A DNA stretch of 64,000 nucleotides from JAUIAI01 sp049680625 (GTDB taxonomy: Bacteria > Pseudomonadota > Gammaproteobacteria > Burkholderiales > Burkholderiaceae_E). The stretch's first letter is position 1; each line of letters opens with the position of its first letter. The stretch is taken from NCBI GenBank assembly GCA_049680625.1, contig JBAUID010000243.1:7597-71596 (forward strand), in the 5' to 3' direction. This document shows, in pieces, positions 45,441 to 54,976 of this stretch. The position numbers and the translations under genes were made by a program. Below the pieces are notes generated by a model. That model made no database searches and was not told the DNA's origin. It was given only the letters and a program-made list of their open reading frames with translations.

Positions 45441-45470
45441 GCAGTTAATTGCACTTAACTGCAGTTAACC
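45441..45470. repeat. 10-bp tandem repeat, three copies
   Basis: gcagttaatt, gcacttaact and gcagttaacc are adjacent at the 3' end of the dehydratase gene; the last copy includes its stop codon. Confidence 0.7.
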
Positions 45471-46448
45471 GGCTAGCAGCTGCGCATAGCGCGAGACATC
45501 AACATTGCCACCTGAAATTATGATCCCAACCCGTTTGCCCCGCAGATCGAGTTTGTCTTGTAAGACCGCGGCACTGGCCAGGCAGCCGGTTGGCTCGACG
45601 ACAATTTTCATTCGTTCGGCAAACCATCGCATCGTTTGTATCAGTTCATCATCGCTGACGACGTCGATTCGACTTACCAGGGCCTGCATAATCGGAAAGG
45701 TTAAGCCACCAACAAATTGTGTCTGGGCACCGTCGGCAATGGTGTGGGGCACATCAATGCGCACAATTTCACCACGGGCCATCGATTGTTGAGCATCATT
45801 GCCGGCGGCTGGTTCAATACCAATGACTTCACAATTGGGTGCCAGGCCATGCGCGGCTAATGCACATCCACTGATGAGCCCACCACCACCCACGCAAACG
45901 ACCAGGGCATCGAGCGGGCCGGTATCTTCAAGTAGTTCGAGCGCGGCTGTACCCTGGCCGGCGATGACATCAACATGGTCGTATGGCGGAATAACGGTGA
46001 GCGAGCGTTCCGCAGCCAACGCCTGAGCGAGCTCGGCCCGATCTTGTTCATAGCGGTTGTATAAGACCACCTGAGCGCCATAGCCGCGCGTCGCAGCCAG
46101 TTTGGACGCGGGTGCATCCTCGGGCATCACAATGGTTGCAGCTATCCCGAGCAGGCTGGCAGCCAGCGCTACAGCCTGGGCATGGTTTCCCGATGAATAC
46201 GCGAGAACACCTTGACGGCGTTTGGCCTCATCCAGAACGGCAAGCGCGTTATACGCGCCACGAAATTTAAACGCACCGATCCGCTGCAGGTTTTCGGCCT
46301 TAAAGAACAATTGAGCGCCGGTGAGCTGGTTCGCGGTTCTTGAGGTCAGAACCGGGGTTCGGTGGGCCACCCCGGCCAGGCGCCGGGCGGCGGCCTGCAC
46401 ATTGGAGAAAGAAACGGGCAGGGAATCACTTTTCATTAATTTAGTCAT
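45465..46448 (-). CDS. Threonine/serine dehydratase-like PLP enzyme
   Basis: 327-residue fold-type II pyridoxal-phosphate enzyme. The Schiff-base lysine is Lys61 in GAFKFRGA. The phosphate-binding loop is VGGGGLISG near residues 184-192. There is no C-terminal regulatory ACT domain, so it resembles catabolic threonine dehydratase, serine racemase or threo-3-hydroxyaspartate ammonia-lyase rather than biosynthetic IlvA. Exact substrate undecided. Monocistronic by spacing. Confidence 0.88.
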   Translation of the reverse strand: MTKLMKSDSLPVSFSNVQAAARRLAGVAHRTPVLTSRTANQLTGAQLFFKAENLQRIGAFKFRGAYNALAVLDEAKRRQGVLAYSSGNHAQAVALAASLLGIAATIVMPEDAPASKLAATRGYGAQVVLYNRYEQDRAELAQALAAERSLTVIPPYDHVDVIAGQGTAALELLEDTGPLDALVVCVGGGGLISGCALAAHGLAPNCEVIGIEPAAGNDAQQSMARGEIVRIDVPHTIADGAQTQFVGGLTFPIMQALVSRIDVVSDDELIQTMRWFAERMKIVVEPTGCLASAAVLQDKLDLRGKRVGIIISGGNVDVSRYAQLLAG

Positions 46449-46554
46449 ATCCGTGAATCACTTTAAGCTTAGCAGTCTAGCGGGTTGAGAATCTGTTAGA
46501 TTGCTTGTCCGCCGTAATTGCGGCTACTTTCAGTTCAATCAGCAAGCCCTTTCC

Positions 46555-46578
46555 CGAATAGCCGAATAGCCGAATAGC
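46555..46578. repeat. 8-bp tandem repeat, three copies
   Basis: cgaatagc repeated three times, ending 3 bp before the GTG start of the DUF3717 gene, where a ribosome-binding site would normally be. Confidence 0.8.
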
Positions 46579-46581
46579 CCA

Positions 46582-46833
46582 GTGACCCCGATCAAAATTT
46601 CCGATCTAGAAAAGGCAATCAACCATGCTCGTCAGGCATTACCGGCTGAGGGCCAGGCGGCGGCTTTGTCGACCGATGTTGGCCTGCTCGCTGATATTTA
46701 CGGCCAGCTGATTTTTCTGGGTCATAAGGCATTTGATGCGGACTCACTTGAGCCCCCCGTGCGGGCTGCCTTGTTTCGATGGATCTCCTTAAACGAGATC
46801 GAAGGTCGCGAGGGTGAAGGCCGGGCGGCATAG
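46582..46833 (+). CDS. DUF3717-like small protein
   Basis: 83 residues starting at GTG 46582. The pattern ISDLEKAINHARQALPAEG, LSTDVGLLADIYGQLIF fits DUF3717, a short helical family I know mainly from Burkholderiales. Function unknown. No ribosome-binding site; the tandem repeat at 46555-46578 occupies that position. Convergent with topB. Confidence 0.65.
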   Translation: MTPIKISDLEKAINHARQALPAEGQAAALSTDVGLLADIYGQLIFLGHKAFDADSLEPPVRAALFRWISLNEIEGREGEGRAA

Positions 46834-46874
46834 CGCAGCAACTATTTCAGTCGCTGGTGCCGCAATCGTGGCGC

Positions 46875-49592
46875 TTATTCTTCTTTTTTCTTCGCAGATT
46901 TTTTACTGGCGGCTTTCTTGGCCGATTTTTTTGCCGGTTTCTTAGTGGCCTTTTTCTTTGCCGCGGGTTTTTTCTTGGTGGTTTTGCCGCCAGATGAGTC
47001 GACTACCGCCAAATCGTCGTCAGCGGCATCAGTGGCTTCGTCAGCTTTTGAGCCTTTGGCTCCTTTTTTGGCGCCTTTCGCCCCGCCGGTCGACTTTTCA
47101 GGTCGTGGCTCGAATTCGAAACCAACCTTGCCATCCTCGCCACGTGCAAGGAAAGCCTTGAATTTTCGATGTGTCCTGGAGGACACAAAGCCAACCAGTA
47201 AATCGGTTTTACCCTCGCTCAGGAGTTTGCGCATTTGTTCAGGCTCGATTTCCTGTTGCAGGATCACTTTGCCAGATTTGAAATCGCAGGTTTTTTCCGG
47301 GCCGGTCGCTTTTTCGCATAGGTAACTCATGCCGTGCTCGTACACCGAGTTGCCGCACTTGGGGCAACTGCCCAGGCTCTGCTGATCGCTGAAATCAACA
47401 GGTTCGGCATTTTCATCGTCGTTCTGCCCAAAATCAAATTCGAGCTTGTTTTCGTCGTTGATCTTGATAATGGCCGCAAACGGTCGACCCATGCGTGAAC
47501 GAAAGCCTTGTAAAGGGCCGATGGTTCGATTGGTGATCAGCTCTTCTGCTTCGGCGACTTCCAATTGGCGGGAGCCGGGTATTTTGCTGATCGAAAACTC
47601 ACAGCCTTCTTTTGTACAGGCATAACGTTTGTAGTTTTCTTTGACCACTGACCCGCAGGTCGGGCAGGGCGATTTTAATGTTGCATAGTCGCCGGGAATC
47701 GATGTTGAGCCATAGTTCTTTGCCCGTGCGACGATTTGTTCGGTCATCGCATTGATTTCGTCCATGAAATTGTCACGGGCGAGACCGCCTTGTTCAATAC
47801 GTGCCAGCTTATGTTCCCATTCGCCGGTGAGCTCAGGCTTGGTCAGTTCGGTTACCCCCAAACCACGCAGTAGGGTCAGTAACTGAAAGGCCTTGGTGGT
47901 CGGAATCAGTTCTTTGCCTTCGCGAATCAGGTAGGTCTCGCGGATGAGGCCTTCGATAATGGCCGCCCGGGTTGCCGGGGTTCCCAGGCCTTTGCCGGAC
48001 ATGGCCTCGCGCAACTCGTCACTTTCAAATGTTTTGCCAGCCCCTTCCATCGCAGACAACAGGGTTGCCTCGCTGTAGCGGGCTGGAGGTCGGGTCGCCA
48101 GGTCGCGGGCTTCAATTTGTGCGGTTGTCGCTGATTCGTTCTCAGCAACTGCCACCAGGGTATCTTCGCCGCCGGTACTGGCGCTGCGGCCATAAATTGC
48201 CAGCCAGCCCGGTTCGATCAGTACTTTACCCTCGGTACGGAACTGGTGGGTTGCAACCGTCGTGATACGGGTGGTGTTCAAGAATTTTGCCGGCGGATGA
48301 AACACAGACAAAAAGCGGCGAACGACCATGTCGTAAAGTTTGAGTTCGGCTTCACTCAGGTTCTTTGGCGGTTCCTGGGTTGGAATAATTGCAAAGTGGT
48401 CAGAGATCTTGGCATCGTTAAATATGCGTTTGTTGGGTTGTACCCACTTGTTTTTAATAACAGCATCCGCGTAGCTGGCCAGCGGGTTTGCGCCCTGGGT
48501 TGAATCCAGCTCAACCAGGCGTGCAGACGCCTGATCACGCAACATTGCCATGGCCTGGTTAACATTCGGAATGTAATCCTCAGGCAGTGCGCGCGAATCG
48601 GTTCGCGGGTAGGTCAGTACTTTATGGCGTTCGTACAGCGCCTGGGCCAGCGACAGGGTTGCCCGGGCTGAAAATCCAAAGCGACCGTTGGCCTCGCGCT
48701 GCAAACTGGTCAGGTCAAACAATTGCGGCGCGCTTTGTGAACTGGGCTTGGTTTCTTCGGTAACAACACCTGGTTTGCCTTGGCAGGCCTCGACAATGGC
48801 CTGGGCACGTGCCTGGTCCCAGATCCGCTCAGCCCTTTTTTCGGCGTCGGTCTCGTCTTTTTTAAACGCCGGATCAAACCACCGGCCAGGGTATTCGCCA
48901 GCTGCCACATCAAAACTGGCATGAACTTCAAAGTATTGGCGCGGCACAAAAGCTCGAATTTTCTCTTCGCGCTCAACCACAATGGTCAGGGTTGGGGTTT
49001 GCACCCGGCCGACGGTGGTCAGGTAAAAGCCGCCGTCCTGGGAGTTAAAAGCCGTCATGGCGCGGGTGCCATTAATGCCAATCAGCCAGTCAGCTTCCGA
49101 GCGGCACCGGGCCGCATCAGCCAACGGCAGCATTTCGCTGTCGTCACGCAGCTTTTCGAAGGAATCGAGAATTGCCTTTTGGGTCATTGACTGCAACCAA
49201 AGGCGCTGAATGGGTTGTTTTGCCTTGGTGTGTTGGGCAATTAATCGAAAGATCAATTCACCTTCCCGTCCCGCATCACAGGCATTGATGATTTGATCTA
49301 TATCTTTACGCTTGATCAGTTTGGCGAGCAGTTTCAGCCGATCCTGGGTCTTTGCAATTGGGTTCAGGTCGAAACTTGGCGGAATAACAGGCAGGTTCGC
49401 AAACGACCATTTACCACGTTTTACTTCAACCGTATCAGGCGCCTTGATTTCCAGTAAGTGGCCAACGGCTGACGAGATAACGTAATCGTCATCTTCAAAA
49501 AACTCGGATTTTTGTGGCGCTTTAACGCCCAGTGCCCGCGCGATATCCCTTGCGACAGACGGTTTCTCTGCAATGATCAGTGCCTTTCCCAT
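46875..49592 (-). CDS. topB: DNA topoisomerase III
   Basis: Type IA topoisomerase (905 aa). The N-terminal TOPRIM has LIIAEKPSVARDIARALG and DAGREGELIFRL. The catalytic tyrosine is in LTYPRTDSRALPEDY near residue 340. Two C-terminal zinc-finger-like units start CPTCGS and CPKCGN. The protein ends in a long Lys/Ala-rich tail (about the last 55 residues), a DNA-binding extension common in the betaproteobacterial enzyme. The absence of TopA-type features supports TopB. Downstream of dprA on the same strand. Confidence 0.93.
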   Translation of the reverse strand: MGKALIIAEKPSVARDIARALGVKAPQKSEFFEDDDYVISSAVGHLLEIKAPDTVEVKRGKWSFANLPVIPPSFDLNPIAKTQDRLKLLAKLIKRKDIDQIINACDAGREGELIFRLIAQHTKAKQPIQRLWLQSMTQKAILDSFEKLRDDSEMLPLADAARCRSEADWLIGINGTRAMTAFNSQDGGFYLTTVGRVQTPTLTIVVEREEKIRAFVPRQYFEVHASFDVAAGEYPGRWFDPAFKKDETDAEKRAERIWDQARAQAIVEACQGKPGVVTEETKPSSQSAPQLFDLTSLQREANGRFGFSARATLSLAQALYERHKVLTYPRTDSRALPEDYIPNVNQAMAMLRDQASARLVELDSTQGANPLASYADAVIKNKWVQPNKRIFNDAKISDHFAIIPTQEPPKNLSEAELKLYDMVVRRFLSVFHPPAKFLNTTRITTVATHQFRTEGKVLIEPGWLAIYGRSASTGGEDTLVAVAENESATTAQIEARDLATRPPARYSEATLLSAMEGAGKTFESDELREAMSGKGLGTPATRAAIIEGLIRETYLIREGKELIPTTKAFQLLTLLRGLGVTELTKPELTGEWEHKLARIEQGGLARDNFMDEINAMTEQIVARAKNYGSTSIPGDYATLKSPCPTCGSVVKENYKRYACTKEGCEFSISKIPGSRQLEVAEAEELITNRTIGPLQGFRSRMGRPFAAIIKINDENKLEFDFGQNDDENAEPVDFSDQQSLGSCPKCGNSVYEHGMSYLCEKATGPEKTCDFKSGKVILQQEIEPEQMRKLLSEGKTDLLVGFVSSRTHRKFKAFLARGEDGKVGFEFEPRPEKSTGGAKGAKKGAKGSKADEATDAADDDLAVVDSSGGKTTKKKPAAKKKATKKPAKKSAKKAASKKSAKKKEE

Positions 49593-49902
49593 TAGGTCGC
49601 TTTTGCGTTCTCCCGTGCTTGATTGCTCATAAGCCTGTCCGGTACGGACCGCTCTTTTTCAGCATAACCTGAGTTGCCTGGTACCTGGCAAGTCATGAAT
49701 CCAGGCCCGGATGATGGTGGGCGAGGCTAGCAGGCGATTAAACATCAAATCGGGCATGAGGTGCGTAAATCGGATGCAACAGTGCCGCAAATAGGTCAAT
49801 TCGCGACCTTAAGTTGCCGTTACAGGCGTGAATTTAGCCGTTGCCGCGACCGGCGGGCGTGAGAACCCTGATCAGTGCTTCCCTTGGTTTGGGTGGTCAT
49901 TT
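49593..49902. other. dprA-topB intergenic region
   Basis: 310 bp without a gene. In relatives I would expect smg (DUF494) here; I see no trace on either strand. Confidence 0.4.
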
Positions 49903-51108
49903 TCAGGTACTACCGCGCTGAGGTCGGCGCCGGATTCGTCCGTCGGGCAGGCGTTCGATTAACCCGGTTAGTTCCAGTTCGAGTAAACCCTGGGCCAGCC
50001 CGGCGGCATCAGCGGGTTGCGCCGAGTCAGATAACAAGGCATCCATGCTGACGGTATCCCAGCCAATCTGTTGCAGTATCGGGTGGTGCTTGGCTGAATC
50101 TGATCGGGATGCGGCGCGCAGTTCACTATGTGGTGGCGCCGGATCAAGATTAAGTATTGGGCAGAGTTCATCAAAGACATCCTGCGCACATTCAACGAGT
50201 TTGGCGCCCTGGCGAATCAGCTGATGGCAGCCGCGTGAAACGGGCGAGTGAATTGACCCGGGTACAGCAAAGACTTCGCGGCCAAATTCGCTTGCCTGGC
50301 GTGCGGTAATCAGGGAACCGCTGTGGCGCGCGGCTTCAATGACTAAAACCCCGGCAGACAAACCCGCAATCAGTCGGTTACGCCGTGGAAAATTTGCCCT
50401 CAGTGCGGCGCTGCCAATTGGCATTTCGGTAATTATCGCTCCGCCGGCATTGATACCGGTGATACTGGCGGCCAGGTTTTTGTTGGCCGCCGGGTAAATA
50501 CGATCGATGCCCGTGCCCATCACGGCAACTGTTAACCCGTTTGCGTCCAGTGTTCCCCGGTGTGCCGCGGTGTCGATTCCATGGGCCAGGCCGCTAAATA
50601 CTGTTAGTCCGCGAGCAGATAATTCAGCAGCAAATGCGGCTGCGTTGTCGAGACCAGTTCGGGTGGCATGACGTGAACCCACAATGCCGATACCGGGTGC
50701 GGATAAGCTGGCCAGATTGCCTTTGACGTACAGCAGGGGTGGGGGATCGCCAATTTCCATCAGGGCAGGTGGGTAGGCCGGGTCAGCGAGAGTCAGCAGA
50801 TGGTGGTCAGGCAGAGCAGCCCAGGCAAGCGATCTGGCAACAGCATGATCGGTTTCATCGTCGGGGGCGAGCAAGCGGGTTGCCAGGGCGGCACCAACAA
50901 CGTCGCTGACGGCGCGATGAGATGCTGAGAAGATGCCGTGAGGCGTACCAAAGACGCGCAGAAGAATCAGCGCGGTGGCCGGCCCGATACCGTGGGTGAT
51001 ATTGAGGCGCAACCACGCCCTGAGTTCATCGGGCGGGGTTGTGCACTCGGGCGGGGGTTTCGGGCCGGTGTTCGGGCTGCAGTTATTCGGGTTGGGTAAC
51101 GGTGTCAC
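49903..51108 (-). CDS. dprA: DNA-processing protein DprA
   Basis: Loads RecA on incoming single-stranded DNA during natural transformation (401 aa). The Rossmann-like core has GIGIVGSRHATRTGLDNA, FSGLAHGIDTAAHRGTL, MGTGIDRIYPAAN and FPRRNRLIAGLSAGVLVIEA, all DprA signatures. A winged-helix C-terminal domain is present. The start is a GTG at 51108, inside the last 26 bp of the LysM gene; no later start is suitable. Confidence 0.95.
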   Translation of the reverse strand: MTPLPNPNNCSPNTGPKPPPECTTPPDELRAWLRLNITHGIGPATALILLRVFGTPHGIFSASHRAVSDVVGAALATRLLAPDDETDHAVARSLAWAALPDHHLLTLADPAYPPALMEIGDPPPLLYVKGNLASLSAPGIGIVGSRHATRTGLDNAAAFAAELSARGLTVFSGLAHGIDTAAHRGTLDANGLTVAVMGTGIDRIYPAANKNLAASITGINAGGAIITEMPIGSAALRANFPRRNRLIAGLSAGVLVIEAARHSGSLITARQASEFGREVFAVPGSIHSPVSRGCHQLIRQGAKLVECAQDVFDELCPILNLDPAPPHSELRAASRSDSAKHHPILQQIGWDTVSMDALLSDSAQPADAAGLAQGLLELELTGLIERLPDGRIRRRPQRGST

Positions 51109-52189
51109 CGACTGAAATCGACTTTGAGGCTTCCATCACCAAACCATACGCGATTTTGTCAAAGGCCCTGAAGATCATCATATGACCAACGGATTCGTCC
51201 GGAAGTTTGACCCATTGCCGCGAATAAGAATCGAAGACATCGCGGCCGAGCAACTTGACACTGAGCACGTGGCCTACATCGAGGCCATCAGCCGAGCCTC
51301 GGTTAATGGCGACTACCGAGTTCTTTCCAACCTGGCTGACGCCGCGGTAAACAGTGACAATCCGGCCGGAAACGTCTTTGTCCGGAGCGCGCGGCACAAC
51401 CGTCAGCATACGAGCGCGTTCGGCTGGCATAAGCCGGTCGCCTACCCCTACTTCTTCACTGGTGTTGAAGACCCGCATTGTTGACGGATCGCCAAGCTTT
51501 TCGAGGCGGGCCGAACCGACATACAAGGCTTCATAGGCGATCGGACGACGGGTGTCAGGATCGAGCAGCGGCCGGGCCTGGCGGTAGATGTGCCACTCGG
51601 TGACCGACTCGTCTTCAATGCCGCGGACATAAGCTTTGTCACCGCGCCCCAGGTACACCCGTCCCTCCTGGGTGGCGACAACCCGCGGGTTGGTTTGCAG
51701 ACCTTTCTCATCGACAATCAGCGGTTTGTTCAGAAACGCGTCGATTGCGGCGGTATTAATAGTCGGAATGGCGTCAGCATCGAGTGGCATAGAGCGCACC
51801 ATGGGCTGCAGTTTGCCTGTCTCGTTTTTGCCACTGTAACGTCCGTTCAGTACCACTTTCTGGCCTGTATTGCCGTTGCTGCCACTTGAAAGCTGCTTTC
51901 CTACCCGCAGTTTAGGATTAGCACCGCTGCGATCGAGGTAGATCACGTCGCCCGGATAAATCCAATGTGGATCTTTGATTGATGCCTTGTTGCCTTCCCA
52001 GATTTCGGGCCACCGCCAGGGCTTTTGCAGGAAGCGACCCGAGATGTCCCAAAGGGTGTCACCCTTGACTACTGTATAGCTGTCCGGTGCTGTTGGTGAA
52101 AGCTTGACCGTACTGGCTAAAACCCCTTGAGATAAGGCGATTCCCAGGGCAAGCGCGGCGACCCGCGTGATAGACTTTTTCATCTGCAT
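51083..52189 (-). CDS. LysM-domain exported protein
   Basis: 368 residues from ATG 52189. A signal peptide (KKSITRVAALALGIALSQGVLA) precedes one LysM domain near residues 37-90: YTVVKGDTLWDISGRFL, PWRWPEIWEGN, HWIYPGDVIYL. A long C-terminal region of unknown fold follows. Expected to bind peptidoglycan in the periplasm. This gene upstream of dprA is typical of Burkholderiales. The frame extends to 52351 but the extra part precedes the signal peptide. Confidence 0.9.
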   Translation of the reverse strand: MQMKKSITRVAALALGIALSQGVLASTVKLSPTAPDSYTVVKGDTLWDISGRFLQKPWRWPEIWEGNKASIKDPHWIYPGDVIYLDRSGANPKLRVGKQLSSGSNGNTGQKVVLNGRYSGKNETGKLQPMVRSMPLDADAIPTINTAAIDAFLNKPLIVDEKGLQTNPRVVATQEGRVYLGRGDKAYVRGIEDESVTEWHIYRQARPLLDPDTRRPIAYEALYVGSARLEKLGDPSTMRVFNTSEEVGVGDRLMPAERARMLTVVPRAPDKDVSGRIVTVYRGVSQVGKNSVVAINRGSADGLDVGHVLSVKLLGRDVFDSYSRQWVKLPDESVGHMMIFRAFDKIAYGLVMEASKSISVGDTVTQPE

Positions 52190-52470
52190 CTGTCCGTCGA
52201 GGCAAGAAAAGGTGGTTCGTCGCCGCCATCGTCGAGCCCTGAAACCGGGCGGGCCGATGCGCTGAAACCATGACTGGTCTTGTGCTGTTGAGTTACTTAT
52301 TTTGAGTAAGGCTAGTGGCGGTTCTGTTCGGTTGGGAGTGATTGACCGCAATCGTCAACGTCCATGCTGAACCCAACAGAGCTCCACTTCGCTTTAAAGT
52401 TTGCCGCTAATACATTGATACCGCAATATAATTTGGCTGCCTCAGGGCAACCGTTGGTCGATTCATACTG

Positions 52471-52977
52471 ATGGCTTTACTGAACATACTTCGCTACCCC
52501 GATCCCAGGCTGCACACCGTTGCCAAGCCTGTCGAGCAGGTCGACGACCGTATCCGCAGGCTTATCGACGACATGGCTGAAACCATGTACGACGCCCCCG
52601 GGATTGGTCTGGCGGCCACCCAGGTGGATGTCCACGAGCAGGTGATCGTCATCGATACTTCCGAAGACAAGTCGGAACTGTTGGTTTTTATCAACCCGAG
52701 GCTGACAGCCCACAGTGAAGCCACCCGTGAACACGAAGAAGGCTGCCTGTCGGTACCCGGAATTTACGAATCAGTCACCCGACCGGACAAGATCACGGTT
52801 GAGGCCCTTGACCGCAACGGCGAGCGGTTCACGATGCAGGCAGACGATATGCTTGCCACCTGCCTGCAGCATGAGATGGATCACTTACAGGGTAAAGTTT
52901 TTGTTCAATACCTGTCGCGCCTGAAACAGAGTCGGATAAAAAACAAGATGAATAAACTCGACCAGGACGTCGCCTGA
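52471..52977 (+). CDS. def: Peptide deformylase
   Basis: Removes the formyl group from nascent proteins (168 aa). All three motifs are intact: GIGLAATQ (residues 44-51), EGCLSVP with metal ligand Cys92, and HEMDHLQG with His134, Glu135 and His138. Divergent from the LysM gene, and 16 bp before the fmt start, forming the classic def-fmt pair. Confidence 0.98.
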   Translation: MALLNILRYPDPRLHTVAKPVEQVDDRIRRLIDDMAETMYDAPGIGLAATQVDVHEQVIVIDTSEDKSELLVFINPRLTAHSEATREHEEGCLSVPGIYESVTRPDKITVEALDRNGERFTMQADDMLATCLQHEMDHLQGKVFVQYLSRLKQSRIKNKMNKLDQDVA

Positions 52978-52993
52978 AAACCGGCACTTGTCG

Positions 52994-53980
52994 ATGAAGC
53001 TGATTTTCGCCGGGACACCGGTGTTCGCAGCCCAGGCTCTCGAAGCGCTGATTGCCGCCGGCCACGAAATTGCCCTGGTACTGACCCAACCGGACCGACC
53101 CGCCGGCCGTGGCAAGAAGTTGCAGGCCAGCGCGGTTAAACAATTGGCCACGGATGCTGGTCTGGAGGTTTTTCAGCCGGGTAGTCTGCGCAAAGACCGG
53201 GCGGCGTGCGAGCGGATAGCCGCCGTTGGCGCGCAAGCCATGGTTGTTGCAGCTTACGGCTTAATCCTGCCATTGGAAGTCCTTCAGGCGCCGCGTCTGG
53301 GTTGCCTGAATATCCACGCCTCTTTATTACCGCGCTGGCGCGGTGCGGCGCCTATTCAGCGCGCTATCGAAGCGGGTGATACTGAGACGGGGATTACCAT
53401 CATGCAAATGGATGAAGGTCTGGACACGGGCGATATGCTCCTGGTTCGGCCAACCCCGATTGATCCTCTCGATACCGGTGCAAGCCTGCATGACCGACTC
53501 GCTGGCATTGGTGCCCAGGCCATTGTTGACGCTTTGAATCGACTGTCGGCGGGTGAGCTGAGCGCTCGGCCTCAGCCCGATGACGGGGCAACTTATGCTC
53601 ACCGGCTGACCCGAAGCGATGGGTGGATCGACTGGACACTCTGCGCGCCGGCTCTGGTGAACCGCATTCGGGCTTTCGACCCTGTACCGGGCAATGCCGC
53701 GCGCCTGGGGCCTGGTCAGCCAGTGATAAAGATCTGGGCTGCACAAGTCGCCACCGCTGAATCGACCGGCTCAGATTCGAATGACCTCAACAAATACCGC
53801 CCCGGCGAGGTGGTCAGTAGCGGCAGTGACCACTTGGTGGTTGCCTGCGCAAACGGTGGTTTGATCAGGGTTCTTGAACTACAACGTGCGGGGGCCCGGC
53901 GACTGCCGGTCGCGCAGTTTCAGCCGGGTGGCAGTATTGCCGCGGGAATGCAATTTGTAGCCCCCGATAACGACGGGTAA
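52994..53980 (+). CDS. fmt: Methionyl-tRNA formyltransferase
   Basis: Formylates initiator Met-tRNA (328 aa). FAGTPVFAAQALEAL at the N-terminus and the 10-formyl-tetrahydrofolate site NIHASLLPRWRGAAPIQRA with the catalytic Asn/His are present, followed by an OB-fold C-terminal domain. Start taken at ATG 52994; a TTG lies two codons upstream. Confidence 0.97.
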   Translation: MKLIFAGTPVFAAQALEALIAAGHEIALVLTQPDRPAGRGKKLQASAVKQLATDAGLEVFQPGSLRKDRAACERIAAVGAQAMVVAAYGLILPLEVLQAPRLGCLNIHASLLPRWRGAAPIQRAIEAGDTETGITIMQMDEGLDTGDMLLVRPTPIDPLDTGASLHDRLAGIGAQAIVDALNRLSAGELSARPQPDDGATYAHRLTRSDGWIDWTLCAPALVNRIRAFDPVPGNAARLGPGQPVIKIWAAQVATAESTGSDSNDLNKYRPGEVVSSGSDHLVVACANGGLIRVLELQRAGARRLPVAQFQPGGSIAAGMQFVAPDNDG

Positions 53981-54130
53981 CCGCGCGCAGCGTGGGGTCG
54001 ATCAATACGCGGGATATTGAAAACCTCACTTTTACCCCCATCTGAGCAATGCAGCGGGTGTGTTTTTGGAGCGGTGGCTTTGGTGGCTCCAACCCGGGAA
54101 GGATTCAGCGACTTTAAGGAGTCATGCCTC

Positions 54131-54976
54131 ATGTTTAACTGGTTTAAAACCGGGATGCTAATGGCCGGCATCATGGCCTTATTTGGCATAGTTGGTGGTG
54201 CATTGGGTGGTCAGACAGGAATGTTGCTTGCGCTCGCCTTTGGCGGGATCGGCAATTTCATCGCTTACTGGAATTCCGACAAAATGGTGCTGCGTATGTA
54301 CAACGCGCAGCAGGTTGATGAGCACTTTGCACCCGAGTACTACAACATCGTGCGCGAACTTGCCGAAAAAGCCGAATTGCCTATGCCCAAGGTGTACCTG
54401 ATTGATGAGCAGGCACCCAATGCCTTTGCAACCGGACGAAATCCCGAGCACGCGGCCGTGGCGGCGACCACCGGACTGATTAACGTTTTGACCCCCCGGG
54501 AACTGCGCGGCGTGATGGCGCATGAACTTGCTCACGTAAAAAATCGGGATATTCTGATTTCAACGGTATCCGCGACAATGGCCGGTGCCATCTCGGCCCT
54601 GGCTAATTTTGCAATGTTCTTTGGTGGTCGGGGTCGCGAGAACTTCATCGTTTCTTTGGCCATTTCGATCCTGGCGCCACTCGCCGCCATGGTGATTCAG
54701 ATGGCGATTTCGCGGGCGCGCGAATACGAGGCTGACCGCATAGGCGCTGAAATCGCCAACGATCCGGCAGCACTGGCCAGTGCATTGCAGAAGATTTCGC
54801 ACTATGCCAAGGGCATTGCCCTGGGGCCGGCCGAAGCGCATCCGGAGACCGCCCAGATGATGATTATGAACCCCTTGTCTGGCGGTGGTCTGCGCGGTTT
54901 GTTTTCTACTCATCCGGATACCGAAGACCGGGTCGCCCGCCTGATGCAAATGGCGGGACAGTCCGCTGGCCGCTAA
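54131..54976 (+). CDS. htpX: Membrane zinc metalloprotease HtpX
   Basis: Inner-membrane M48 protease for quality control of membrane proteins (281 aa). Two N-terminal membrane helices, the zinc motif HELAH at residues 131-135, a second helical pair after it, and the third zinc ligand region REYEADRIGAEI are visible. An AAGGAG ribosome-binding site 10 nt before ATG 54131 decides the start against the longer frame from 54017. Confidence 0.96.
   Translation: MFNWFKTGMLMAGIMALFGIVGGALGGQTGMLLALAFGGIGNFIAYWNSDKMVLRMYNAQQVDEHFAPEYYNIVRELAEKAELPMPKVYLIDEQAPNAFATGRNPEHAAVAATTGLINVLTPRELRGVMAHELAHVKNRDILISTVSATMAGAISALANFAMFFGGRGRENFIVSLAISILAPLAAMVIQMAISRAREYEADRIGAEIANDPAALASALQKISHYAKGIALGPAEAHPETAQMMIMNPLSGGGLRGLFSTHPDTEDRVARLMQMAGQSAGR

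Noticed and set aside
54017..54130. 38-residue N-terminal extension of HtpX
   Set aside because: The strong AAGGAG site and the conserved MFNWFKT start indicate ATG 54131.
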